This document shows, piece after piece, positions 1 to 6,919 of a stretch of 6,921 nucleotides of DNA; within the stretch, counting starts at the first letter, position 1, and every line of letters begins with the position of its first letter. The notes beneath the pieces were generated by a model, which was not told the origin of the DNA, did not search any database, and worked only from the letters and a program-made list of their open reading frames with translations. Source of the stretch: Gp6-AA40 sp035263125 (lineage in GTDB: Bacteria > Acidobacteriota > Vicinamibacteria > Vicinamibacterales > UBA2999); contig DATFRP010000021.1 of the NCBI GenBank assembly GCA_035263125.1, forward strand, positions 1-6,921, read 5' to 3'. The position numbers were made by a program, and so were the translations under genes.

Positions 1-1536
1 TTGCGTCTTGCGCTCGGGGCCAGCCGCGGCCGGCTGCTGCAGCAGGTGCTCGTCGAGGGCGCGGTCATCGGCGCAGCCGGTGGGGTGTTCGGCTTTCTGC
101 TCGCGCAGCTGCTCACTCGATTGCTGCTGCTCTATGCCTCGTCCGGCCGGGCGCCGATCGCGCTCGATCTCGCACCGGACATGCGCGTCCTGATCTTCAC
201 GCTGACGACGCTGCTCTTCTGCACGATGGTGTTCGTCTTCGTGCCGGCCGTTCGCGTCGCGCGAGTCGATCTGCTGTCGGTGATCAAGAACATCAATGAA
301 GCCGCGCGTGGCGTTACACGCGGGCGTTCGGGCAGGGTGCTGATCATCGGACAGGTTGCGTTGTCGCTGATGCTGTTGATCGCCGCCGGCCTGTTCGTCC
401 GTACGCTCGTCAACCTCACGACTGCCGACCACGATGCCTCGCGCGACCGCGTGCTGGTCGTACGAGTCGAGCCGCGAGGAAGCAATCAACGTGGCACACC
501 CGGCATGTCGGAACGCCTCGACCGTCTTTACACCGATCTCATGACGCGTCTTCGTGACGTGCCAGGCGTGCGTTCCGTGAGCATGAGCAACGTGTCGCCC
601 GGCAAGCCCGAGTCGGGCGCCGGTGTGGCGATCACACCGGCCGGGGGTGTCAGGATCGACGAAGCCGGGCCCAATCGCCCCTTGGGGTCCGGACAGGCGA
701 TTTACGCCGGATACTTCGATACGCTCGGCATTCGGGTGCGAGGCCGCGATTTCGACGAGCGCGATCTGCAGCAGAATTCTCCGCCAGTCTGCATTGTCAA
801 CGAGGCGTTCGTGCGGATCGCATTCCCACACGAGGACCCGATCGGAAGGACGTGCATCTCGGTCGGCGTACCGCGCCGTGCGTACACGATCGTGGGCGTC
901 GCGGACGACTCACGTTATACGAATCCGCGGGCGCCGGTACAACCCGTCGTCTACACACCATTCCTTCAGGCCAATACCGGACGTGGTCAGATGATTCTGT
1001 ACGTGCGCAGCGACGGGGATCCCCAGGGACTCGTGACGCGCGTTCGTGAAGAAGTGTGGAAAGCCGACAGCAGCGTGCCTCAGTACGAGGTACGAACGCT
1101 GGCGGAGGAGGTCGATGCCGTCGTCGTGAGGGAACGTCTCCTGGCGATCGTGTCGACGGCGTTCAGCGCGCTCGCATTGGTGCTCACCGCGGTCGGCATC
1201 CATGGCTTGCTTTCTTTCCTCGTCGTGCAGCGGGTGCGTGAGTTCGCGATCCGGGTCGCGCTCGGCGCAGGTCGCGTCGGCGTGGTCCGCATGGTCGCAC
1301 GCGAGGCTGCCATGCTGGTCGGCGCCGGGGCGCTGGTTGCCGTACCGCTGGCGTTCGCCGTCGAGAGGCTCGCATCGCACTGGTTGTCGGAGGTGCTCTT
1401 CGGCCTCACACCAACCGACGCGGTCACGCTCGCCAGCGCCACGGCGACTCTCATCATTGTCGGGGTGCTCGCCGCTTCTGTTCCGGCAAAGCGCGCCTCC
1501 GGCGTCGATCCAATGGTCGTCCTGCGAGCGGAGTAG
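1..1536 (+). CDS. ADOP-family duplicated FtsX/MacB-like permease, C-terminal part (5' end outside the window)
   Basis: This is the last 511 residues of an inner-membrane ABC-type permease of the duplicated orphan (ADOP) family. The reading frame is open from base 1 and begins inside the first FtsX coupling motif (RLALGASRGRLL). The TTG at base 1 is therefore an internal Leu codon, not a start, and family members of 800-890 residues imply that about 300-380 residues are missing. What remains, in order: the end of the first FtsX domain (helices near residues 21-45 and 63-84), a fifth helix (112-133), the second extracytoplasmic MacB-like domain (about 134-379, with AGYFDTLGI at 235 and YTIVGVADD at 295), then the last FtsX domain with helices near 380-408, 435-457 and 478-496. 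The second coupling motif is REFAIRVALGAG (413-424) and the protein ends in the usual VDPMVVLRAE. C264 and C285 lie close together in the extracytoplasmic domain. It resembles the next gene more than the third, for example PIALDLAPDMRVL against PIVLDLTPNLRTL. No ATPase domain is seen and the substrate is unknown. Confidence 0.93.
   Translation: MRLALGASRGRLLQQVLVEGAVIGAAGGVFGFLLAQLLTRLLLLYASSGRAPIALDLAPDMRVLIFTLTTLLFCTMVFVFVPAVRVARVDLLSVIKNINEAARGVTRGRSGRVLIIGQVALSLMLLIAAGLFVRTLVNLTTADHDASRDRVLVVRVEPRGSNQRGTPGMSERLDRLYTDLMTRLRDVPGVRSVSMSNVSPGKPESGAGVAITPAGGVRIDEAGPNRPLGSGQAIYAGYFDTLGIRVRGRDFDERDLQQNSPPVCIVNEAFVRIAFPHEDPIGRTCISVGVPRRAYTIVGVADDSRYTNPRAPVQPVVYTPFLQANTGRGQMILYVRSDGDPQGLVTRVREEVWKADSSVPQYEVRTLAEEVDAVVVRERLLAIVSTAFSALALVLTAVGIHGLLSFLVVQRVREFAIRVALGAGRVGVVRMVAREAAMLVGAGALVAVPLAFAVERLASHWLSEVLFGLTPTDAVTLASATATLIIVGVLAASVPAKRASGVDPMVVLRAE
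1530..1533 (+). promoter_or_regulatory. Shine-Dalgarno sequence for the second permease gene
   Basis: GGAG lies within the last sense codons of the upstream gene, 8 nt before the ATG at 1542, which is an ideal spacing. It supports that start and suggests translational coupling, because ribosomes finishing the first gene at 1536 stop next to this site. A second G-rich stretch (AGGGG, 1535-1539) is too close to the ATG to serve well. Confidence 0.6.
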
Positions 1537-1541
1537 GGGCG

Positions 1542-4205
1542 ATGCGTGTGTTCCTCGAACGCGTGATCGCGACGTTTCGGCGGCGTCGCCTCGAGCACGA
1601 TCTCGACGATGAGGTCCGCGCGCACGTCGAGCTGCTCGCCGCCGAGTACGAACGGCGCGGGATGTCTCCACAAGAGGCGCGACACGCCGCCCGGCGATCG
1701 TTCGGCGGTGTCGAGCAGGTGAAGGAGAGGTACCGCGATCGTCGCGGACTTCCGTGGATCGACGACTTGCGCCGGGACCTTCGCTATGCGATCCGCGGTC
1801 TCGCGCGAAGCTGCGGATTCGCCGCGATCGCGCTCCTGGTCGTGTCGCTCGGTATCGGTGCGAACACCGCCATCTTCAGCCTGCTCGACGTCGTGCTGCT
1901 GCGGCCGCTTCCGGTGCGACAGCCGGACGCGCTCGTGATTGCGAGCCATCTGGTCGAAGGGCGTCGGATGATGCCGTTCACGGCGTACCAGTTCCGCGGG
2001 CTGCGCGCGCACCGCGATGTGCTGTCCGACCTGGCCGCCTTCCGTCCGCTGCCACTCAGCGTCGCATACCGGGGGGACTCCGACCTCGTGGCGGGGCAGC
2101 TCGTCTCGGGGAGTTACTTCGATGCGCTGGGCGTGCCCGCGGTGTTGGGACGAACCCTTACGGCGGCGGACGATACCGCGTCCGACCGTCATCCCGTCGC
2201 GGTGATCAGCTACGGCTTCTGGCAGCGGCGGTTTGGTGGCGAGCCCGATGCCATCGGACAGTCAATCGACGTCAATGGGCAGCCGTTCACGATTGTCGGC
2301 GTGACGCCGCGCGGGTTCTTCGGAACCGAGCCCGGTCGATCGGTCGACGTGACCGTGGCGCTGTCGATGCAGCAAGGCGTGTTTGGAAACAGATCGCTCA
2401 TCGACGAAGCGAGCGAAGCGCGATGGCTGTACTTGGTGGGCCGCCTGGCGCCCGGCGTGACGCACGAGCGCGCGCAGGCGGTGCTTGCGCTGTCGTGGGA
2501 CCAAATCCAGATGTCGCGGCCACGTCGTGGCCGATCGCCGAGTCCCAATCCGTTGATACTTCTGGACGGTTCCCGCGGGATGTACGACCTGCGCGACCGA
2601 TTCTCTGTCCCGCTGCGGATTCTGATGGCGATGGTCGGGCTGGTCCTGCTGATCGCATGCGCAAACCTTGCGACGCTGCTGATCGCGAGGTCCGGTGCGC
2701 GCCGTCAGGAGATCGCGCTCAGGCTTGGACTCGGCGCCGGCCGCGGCCGGCTGCTGCGTCAGTTGCTGACCGAATCCCTGCTATTGTCGTTCATCGGCGG
2801 TGTGGCCGGGATTGGCCTTGCGTACGTCGGCAGCGACGCGCTCGTGCAGATCATGTCGCGCGGCGCGGCCCAGCCGATCGTGCTCGACTTAACGCCGAAC
2901 CTGAGGACGCTGACGTTCGCGCTGATTGCGAGCCTTGCGTCTGGTCTCGTGTTTGGAGTCGTTCCGTCGCTTCGTGCGGCCCGGTTCGACATCGTCGGCG
3001 TGGCGAAGACCGCCTCGAGCCCGGCGCACGCCGGCGGTCGTTGGAGTCACGCGCTGATCGCCACGCAGGTCACGCTGTCGCTGCTTCTGCTGGTCGAGGC
3101 GGGTCTTTTCACGCGCAGCCTTTCCGCACTCCGCGGACTCGACACCGGGTTCACCGATGGAACCGCAGTGCTGCTGGCGACCATTCGCACACGAGCCAAC
3201 ACCGATCAGATCTCACGGCTCGTCGCGCTGTTCAAGGAGCTGTCTGCGCGCGATGCGGCTGTTCACGCGCGCTCGCAGACCTTTACGATGGATCTGCCCT
3301 TGTCCGGCGGGCTGTCGTTCGCGCAGAACATCGACGTGCCGGGACGAACACGCGACAACGACGAGGCGCCGGTGTGGTTCAACTTCGTCGGCTCGCGCTT
3401 CTTCGAGACGATGGGTATTGCGATCGAAGGTCGTGATGTTCGTGCGCAGGACGATGCGACGGCGCCGCCGGTCGCCGTCATCAGTCAATCGCTGGCGCGC
3501 CGATTCTTTCCTGGCGGGCGTGCCCTGGGACGACGAATCCAGACGAGTGCGACAGAAGTTGAAGTCGTCGGCATTTCGGCCGACGTGAAGTACACCGGTC
3601 TGATGAACGCACCGACCGAGATGATCTACCTGCCATTTCTCCAGGGACGGGCCGCCAGCAACGTCGGGCTGATCACGTTCGCGGTGCGGGCTGAGCGCAA
3701 CGCGGACGAGACGGCGGCCGCGCTGCGCCAGGAAGTTCGGAGGATCGCCCCCGATCTGCTCGTGTCGAATCTGAGTACCTTGGAGGAACGGAAGGATGCG
3801 CTGCTCGCGCGCGAGCGCATGATCGCGAGCCTGTCTCTCTGCTTTGGAACGCTCGCGCTCTTTCTTGGTGGGGTCGGGCTCTACGGAACCCTGTCGTATG
3901 CCGTGACACGCCGCACTGGTGAGCTCGGGGTTCGCATTGCGCTCGGCGCGGACGCGCTGCGGCTCATGCGCATGGTGGTCCGCGAATCGCTCGGCCCGGT
4001 CGTCGCGGGACTTGTGGTGGGCCTGCCGCTCGCGTTTGCCGCGGGACGCGTGTCGGAGCGGCTGCTCTTCGACGTGCGTGGAAGCGATCCCGCGACGTAT
4101 GTGATGGCCGTCGCAATCCTTGTACTCTCGGCCGCGTTCGCCGCCTTCGTGCCGGCGCGCCGGGCCGCGCTCGTCGACCCGGTCGTGGCACTGCGCGCGG
4201 ACTAG
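1542..4205 (+). CDS. ADOP-family permease with N-terminal permease prefix domain (complete, 887 aa)
   Basis: This is a complete duplicated FtsX/MacB-type inner-membrane permease. Residues 1-75 form a charged, helical cytoplasmic domain matching the 'permease prefix domain 1' pattern (RRRRLEHDLDDEVRAHVELL, then GMSPQEARHAARRSFGGVEQV). The motif DDLRRDLRYAIRGLAR (74-89) leads into helix 1 (94-118, with LGIGANTAIFSLLD). The first extracytoplasmic domain (about 119-358) contains SGSYFDALGVPAVLGRTL and ISYGFWQRRFGG. Three helices follow (359-383, 411-433, 456-476) with coupling motif RQEIALRLGLGAGRGRLLRQ (388-407). The second half repeats the plan: helix 503-524, extracytoplasmic domain about 525-762, and helices 763-786, 815-838 and 853-872, with GELGVRIALGADALRLMRMV (793-812) between. 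It ends in PARRAALVDPVVALRAD. The ATG is chosen because it has GGAG 8 nt upstream and gives the expected prefix-domain N terminus. The gene starts 5 nt after the upstream stop, so the two form a likely operon. The family has no established substrate, and a MacB/LolCE-like extraction or efflux role is only an analogy. Confidence 0.96.
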   Translation: MRVFLERVIATFRRRRLEHDLDDEVRAHVELLAAEYERRGMSPQEARHAARRSFGGVEQVKERYRDRRGLPWIDDLRRDLRYAIRGLARSCGFAAIALLVVSLGIGANTAIFSLLDVVLLRPLPVRQPDALVIASHLVEGRRMMPFTAYQFRGLRAHRDVLSDLAAFRPLPLSVAYRGDSDLVAGQLVSGSYFDALGVPAVLGRTLTAADDTASDRHPVAVISYGFWQRRFGGEPDAIGQSIDVNGQPFTIVGVTPRGFFGTEPGRSVDVTVALSMQQGVFGNRSLIDEASEARWLYLVGRLAPGVTHERAQAVLALSWDQIQMSRPRRGRSPSPNPLILLDGSRGMYDLRDRFSVPLRILMAMVGLVLLIACANLATLLIARSGARRQEIALRLGLGAGRGRLLRQLLTESLLLSFIGGVAGIGLAYVGSDALVQIMSRGAAQPIVLDLTPNLRTLTFALIASLASGLVFGVVPSLRAARFDIVGVAKTASSPAHAGGRWSHALIATQVTLSLLLLVEAGLFTRSLSALRGLDTGFTDGTAVLLATIRTRANTDQISRLVALFKELSARDAAVHARSQTFTMDLPLSGGLSFAQNIDVPGRTRDNDEAPVWFNFVGSRFFETMGIAIEGRDVRAQDDATAPPVAVISQSLARRFFPGGRALGRRIQTSATEVEVVGISADVKYTGLMNAPTEMIYLPFLQGRAASNVGLITFAVRAERNADETAAALRQEVRRIAPDLLVSNLSTLEERKDALLARERMIASLSLCFGTLALFLGGVGLYGTLSYAVTRRTGELGVRIALGADALRLMRMVVRESLGPVVAGLVVGLPLAFAAGRVSERLLFDVRGSDPATYVMAVAILVLSAAFAAFVPARRAALVDPVVALRAD

Positions 4206-4251
4206 CAGAGTACAGTCCAACCAAAACCGGGGCGGTGGTGTCTAAGTCGGC

Positions 4252-6714
4252 GTGGAACACCTCCTCCAGGATCTCAGACACGCGCTGCGGATGTTCTGGC
4301 AGCATCGTGTCTTCACCGGTGCGGCGATCGCCGCACTTGCGCTCGGAATCGGTGCCAACACCGCGATTTTTTCGGTGGTGAGCGCGGTCCTCCTGAAACC
4401 GCTGCCGTATCCCGATCCGCAGAACGTGGTGACGTTCATGAACACGTCGCCGCAAGGTTCGGGTCCGGGCGCATCCCCCGCGAAGTTTCAGCACTGGCGC
4501 GAACAGACGACCGTCGTTCAGGAGGTCACCGCGTATCGCGCCAACGTCATGAACTACACCAGCGGGTCGGTCCCCGAGCAGCTTCGTGCGGGACAGGTGA
4601 GTGCGAGCTACTTCCGGCTGTTCGGGGCGACGCCCGTTCTCGGTCGTACGTTCAGTCCCGAAGAGGACCGGCCTGGCGGCGAGCGTGTCGCCGTCTTGAG
4701 CTATGGGTTGTGGCAGCGCCGATTCGGCGGCGATGCCAAGGTTCTCGGCAAGACGATCTCGCTCAGCGGCGATCCGTACGTCGTGATCGGAGTCGTTGGC
4801 CCACGCTTCGACATTTCTGAGTTCGGTCCACCCCCCGAGCTCTGGGTGCCGTTCCAACTCGATCCCAACACGGTCGACCAGGGGCACTTCTTTCAGGCGG
4901 CGGGTCGGCTGAAGCCCGGCATCTCTCTGGAGCAGGCGCAGGCGCGGTTGAAGCTGTCGGCGGACGATTACCGGCAGAAGTTCCCGAACGTGTTGCAGCC
5001 CAATAACGCGTTCAGTGTAGAGCGAACGCAGGACGTCTTCGTCCGGCAGGCGCGTCCCACGCTGTACATCCTCAGCGCAGCCGTGGCGTTAGTGCTGCTG
5101 ATCGCCTGTGCGAATGTCGCCAATCTTCTGCTCGTGCGTGCGACTGCCCGTCGTCGCGAGATCGCGCTCCGATCCGCCATCGGAGCGGGGCGAGGGCGCA
5201 TCGTGCGACAACTGTTGACCGAGAGCGTGGTCCTCTCAATCGCCGGAGGCATCCTCGGTCTGGTGCTCGGAACACTCGGCATCAAGACGCTGCTCTCGAT
5301 CAACACGGCCGGCCTTCCGAGGATCGGAGAGAACGGCACTGTCGTCGGGCTCGACTGGCGTGTCGTGCTGTTTACGGGTGTCGTGTCGATTGGCACAGGT
5401 GTTCTCTTCGGCCTGATTCCGGCGCTGCAAAGCTCGCGCACCGATCTGAATGCCTCCCTCAAAGACAGCACGGGCCGATCGGGATCTGTGTTCCGACACA
5501 ACAAAGCGCGGTCCGTGCTGGTCGTCGTCGAAGTGGCGATGGCACTCCTGCTGCTCGTGGGATCGGCCCTGCTCATTCGCACGCTGATTGCGCTTCGAAC
5601 CGTCGAGCCAGGCTTCGACACACACAACGTGCTGACGATGCGCATGTCGCTGACCGGCGATCAGTACGCGAAGACGGCATCGGCCGAGCGGCTCCTGAGA
5701 GATGGCCTCGAACGCCTGAAAGCGATGCCGGGTGTCGAGAGCGCGACCGCCACCTGCTGCGTGCCGCTCGAAGGCGGCTACGGTCTGCCGTTCAGGATCA
5801 TGGGAAGGCCGCTCGAGAAGGGTCCGTTTCATGGTGGCGGCTCGTGGTTGACGCTTTCACCGGGGTACTTCGACGTGTTCAAGATGCGGATCACGAAAGG
5901 CCGTGCGTTCACCGATCGCGATGATGCGCTGGCTTCGGGGGTCGTCATCATCAACGAGACGATGGCGCGGCAGTTCTGGAAGGACAAGGATCCGCTTGCC
6001 GACCGGATCATGATCGGCGCCGGTGTGATGAAGGAACTCGCGGCAGAGCGCGAGCGCCAGATCATCGGCGTCGTGAACGACGTGCGCGACGGCGGGCTGA
6101 ACAACGACCCGGGTCCGCATATGTACGTCCCGAACGCACAAGTACCCGACGCGCTCAATGCGCTCAATGTTCGCATCACGCCGGTTGCCTGGGTCGTGCG
6201 CACGAAGACCGAGCCCTACACGTTGAGTAGCGCGATCCAGTCCGAGTTGCGTCAGACGACAGGTCTGCCAGTATCCGACGTGCGGACGATGGACGAGGTC
6301 GTGTCGCGCTCGATCTCGCGGCAGCGCTTCAACATGTTCCTGATGACAGTGTTCGGCGCATCGGCGCTCCTGCTCGCGGCGATCGGCATCTACGGCCTGA
6401 TGGCGTACTCAGTGGCGCAGCGAACGCAGGAGATCGGCATCCGGATGGCGCTTGGTGCGGAAGCGGCCCAGGTGCGTTCGATGGTGGTGTTCCAGGGGAT
6501 GCGCCTCGCGATCGTCGGCGTGATCGTCGGACTGGGTGCGGCGTGGGGACTCTCGCGATTGATGGCAAGCGTGCTCTACGGCGTGCAGGCCAGAGACACA
6601 GCGGTCTTCGTCGCGATGCCTGTGCTGCTCGCGGTCGTCTCGTTCGTCGCCGCCTGGCTGCCCGCGCGCCGCGCGAGCACCGTCAATCCGCTCGTCGCGT
6701 TGCGATATCAATAG
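4252..6714 (+). CDS. ADOP-family duplicated permease without prefix domain (complete, 820 aa)
   Basis: This is a complete MacB-like duplicated permease that begins directly with the juxtamembrane motif VEHLLQDLRHALRMFWQH and has no prefix domain. The GTG at 4252 is the first possible start in frame, because a TAA stop lies at 4243-4245. The next start, ATG 4291, would remove the conserved QDLRHALR segment. No good Shine-Dalgarno is visible, only a weak AAG near 4244. Helices lie near 21-45 (LGIGANTAIFSVVSAVLLKP), 271-295, 322-345, 370-392, 420-442, 694-717, 750-772 and 784-804. The extracytoplasmic domains are about 46-270 (SASYFRLFGATPVLGRTF; YGLWQRRFGG) and 443-693 (SPGYFDVFKM). The coupling motifs are REIALRSAIGAGRGRIVRQ (302-320) and QEIGIRMALGAEA (726-738), and the C terminus is PARRASTVNPLVALRYQ. 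A 46-bp gap separates it from the gene before, so co-transcription is plausible but coupling is not. The stop codon is also the first part of the downstream G-run array. No ATPase domain is present and the substrate is unknown. Confidence 0.95.
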   Translation: MEHLLQDLRHALRMFWQHRVFTGAAIAALALGIGANTAIFSVVSAVLLKPLPYPDPQNVVTFMNTSPQGSGPGASPAKFQHWREQTTVVQEVTAYRANVMNYTSGSVPEQLRAGQVSASYFRLFGATPVLGRTFSPEEDRPGGERVAVLSYGLWQRRFGGDAKVLGKTISLSGDPYVVIGVVGPRFDISEFGPPPELWVPFQLDPNTVDQGHFFQAAGRLKPGISLEQAQARLKLSADDYRQKFPNVLQPNNAFSVERTQDVFVRQARPTLYILSAAVALVLLIACANVANLLLVRATARRREIALRSAIGAGRGRIVRQLLTESVVLSIAGGILGLVLGTLGIKTLLSINTAGLPRIGENGTVVGLDWRVVLFTGVVSIGTGVLFGLIPALQSSRTDLNASLKDSTGRSGSVFRHNKARSVLVVVEVAMALLLLVGSALLIRTLIALRTVEPGFDTHNVLTMRMSLTGDQYAKTASAERLLRDGLERLKAMPGVESATATCCVPLEGGYGLPFRIMGRPLEKGPFHGGGSWLTLSPGYFDVFKMRITKGRAFTDRDDALASGVVIINETMARQFWKDKDPLADRIMIGAGVMKELAAERERQIIGVVNDVRDGGLNNDPGPHMYVPNAQVPDALNALNVRITPVAWVVRTKTEPYTLSSAIQSELRQTTGLPVSDVRTMDEVVSRSISRQRFNMFLMTVFGASALLLAAIGIYGLMAYSVAQRTQEIGIRMALGAEAAQVRSMVVFQGMRLAIVGVIVGLGAAWGLSRLMASVLYGVQARDTAVFVAMPVLLAVVSFVAAWLPARRASTVNPLVALRYQ

Positions 6715-6834
6715 GGGCTGGTGGGGTTGATAGGGTTAATAGGGTGGATGGGGCAGACGGGGTGGAGGGGCTTGGTGGGCAGGTAGGGTAGATAGGGCTG
6801 GTTGGGTGGATGGGGGTGGATAGGGAGCTGAGGG
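6714..6834 (+). repeat. G-run array: 14 G3-G5 runs with about 9-nt period
   Basis: Runs of three to five G start at 6714, 6723, 6733, 6742, 6750, 6759, 6767, 6777, 6786, 6795, 6804, 6812, 6823 and 6832. This is a mean spacing of about 9.1 nt, with individual steps of 8-11. The thirteen linkers are 4-6 nt and degenerate (such as CTGGT, TTGATA, TGGAT, TAGATA), giving a loose unit GGG-T/C-T/G-G-A/G-T-A. Every set of four neighbouring runs fits the G3+N1-7 quadruplex pattern on the + strand. The array covers the first half of the 207-bp region after the last gene, where no credible gene is present. Its function is unknown. It is too short-period to be CRISPR and has no IS features. Confidence 0.85.
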
Positions 6835-6890
6835 CCTCGTGCACCCACTTGCCCTATCTACGCGACCAGCCCCATCCACCCTACCAGCCC
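6795..6890. other. Long imperfect hairpin formed by the convergent repeats
   Basis: Bases 6795-6815 (GGGCTGGTT, then GGGTGGATGGGG) are complementary to 6870-6890 at 20 of 21 positions; the one mismatch is T6803 against T6882. The loop would be 54 nt. A competing pairing, 6788-6798 (GTAGATAGGGC) with 6851-6861, is perfect over 11 bp and continues imperfectly outward through 6777-6786 and 6863-6872. In RNA this could block the 3' end of the permease transcript or act as a bidirectional terminator. There is no T-tract after the stem, so it is not a canonical intrinsic terminator. The pairing is read directly from the sequence and the role is inference. Confidence 0.55.
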
Positions 6891-6919
6891 CATCCAACGC
6901 GTCGACTCCCTACCGGCCC
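6844..6919 (-). repeat. Inverted copy of the 9-nt repeat (C-runs on the + strand)
   Basis: C-runs start at 6844, 6852, 6870, 6879, 6888, 6908 and 6917, mostly 8-9 nt or a multiple apart. Read on the - strand this gives units of the same type as the upstream array (GGGCTGGTA, GGGTGGATG, GTAGATAGGG). ACCAGCCCCATCC occurs twice exactly, at 6865-6877 and 6883-6895, which is an 18-nt, two-unit period. Two positions where a C-run is expected are replaced by ACGCG-containing sequence (about 6860-6865 and 6896-6907). The array may continue past the right edge of the window. Confidence 0.75.

Noticed and set aside
1080..2192. Long - strand open frames (370 codons here; others at 3213-4220, 3964-4887 and 910-1671)
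   Set aside because: All lie antisense to well-conserved permease domains, have Arg/His/Asp-rich composition without motifs, and are expected in high-GC coding DNA.
2736..2751. Perfect 16-nt palindrome GCCGGCCGCGGCCGGC, with an 18-nt exact match (2740-2757) to bases 23-40 in the first gene
   Set aside because: It encodes the conserved Gly-Arg-Gly-Arg of the coupling motif with GC-rich codons. Shared ancestry and codon bias explain both the palindrome and the match without a binding site.
1754..3436. A 560-codon open frame on the + strand overlapping the second permease gene in another frame
   Set aside because: Its translation is Arg/Ala-rich with no recognisable domain, while the overlapping frame encodes a full conserved permease. 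It is a high-GC shadow frame.
4209..4220. TACAGT at 4211-4216 as a -10 promoter element for the third gene
   Set aside because: A single hexamer with no convincing -35 partner in the GC-rich 3' end of the second gene is too weak to annotate.
1..6714. Naming the genes macB
   Set aside because: MacB carries an N-terminal ATPase domain and a single permease unit. These proteins have no ATPase domain, and the two complete ones contain two permease units each.
6543..6791. Short + strand open frame running from the end of the third gene into the G-run array
   Set aside because: Its first half is an alternative frame of the permease and its second half is just the translated 9-nt repeat (GVDRVNRVDGADG), so there is no sign of a real protein.
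6897..6906. Overlapping palindromes ACGCGT and GTCGAC in the C-rich arm
   Set aside because: They are six-base palindromes expected by chance in GC-rich DNA. They are noted only as part of the interrupted repeat unit.
6795..6910. Canonical intrinsic terminator
   Set aside because: A stem is present, but the loop is 54 nt and no T-tract follows the 3' arm on the + strand. Only a non-canonical terminator role remains possible.
6714..6919. CRISPR array or telomere-like repeat
   Set aside because: The period is about 9 nt with degenerate units and no unique spacers, so it is not CRISPR. TAGGGTTAATAGGG resembles a telomere repeat only locally, and the array inverts.
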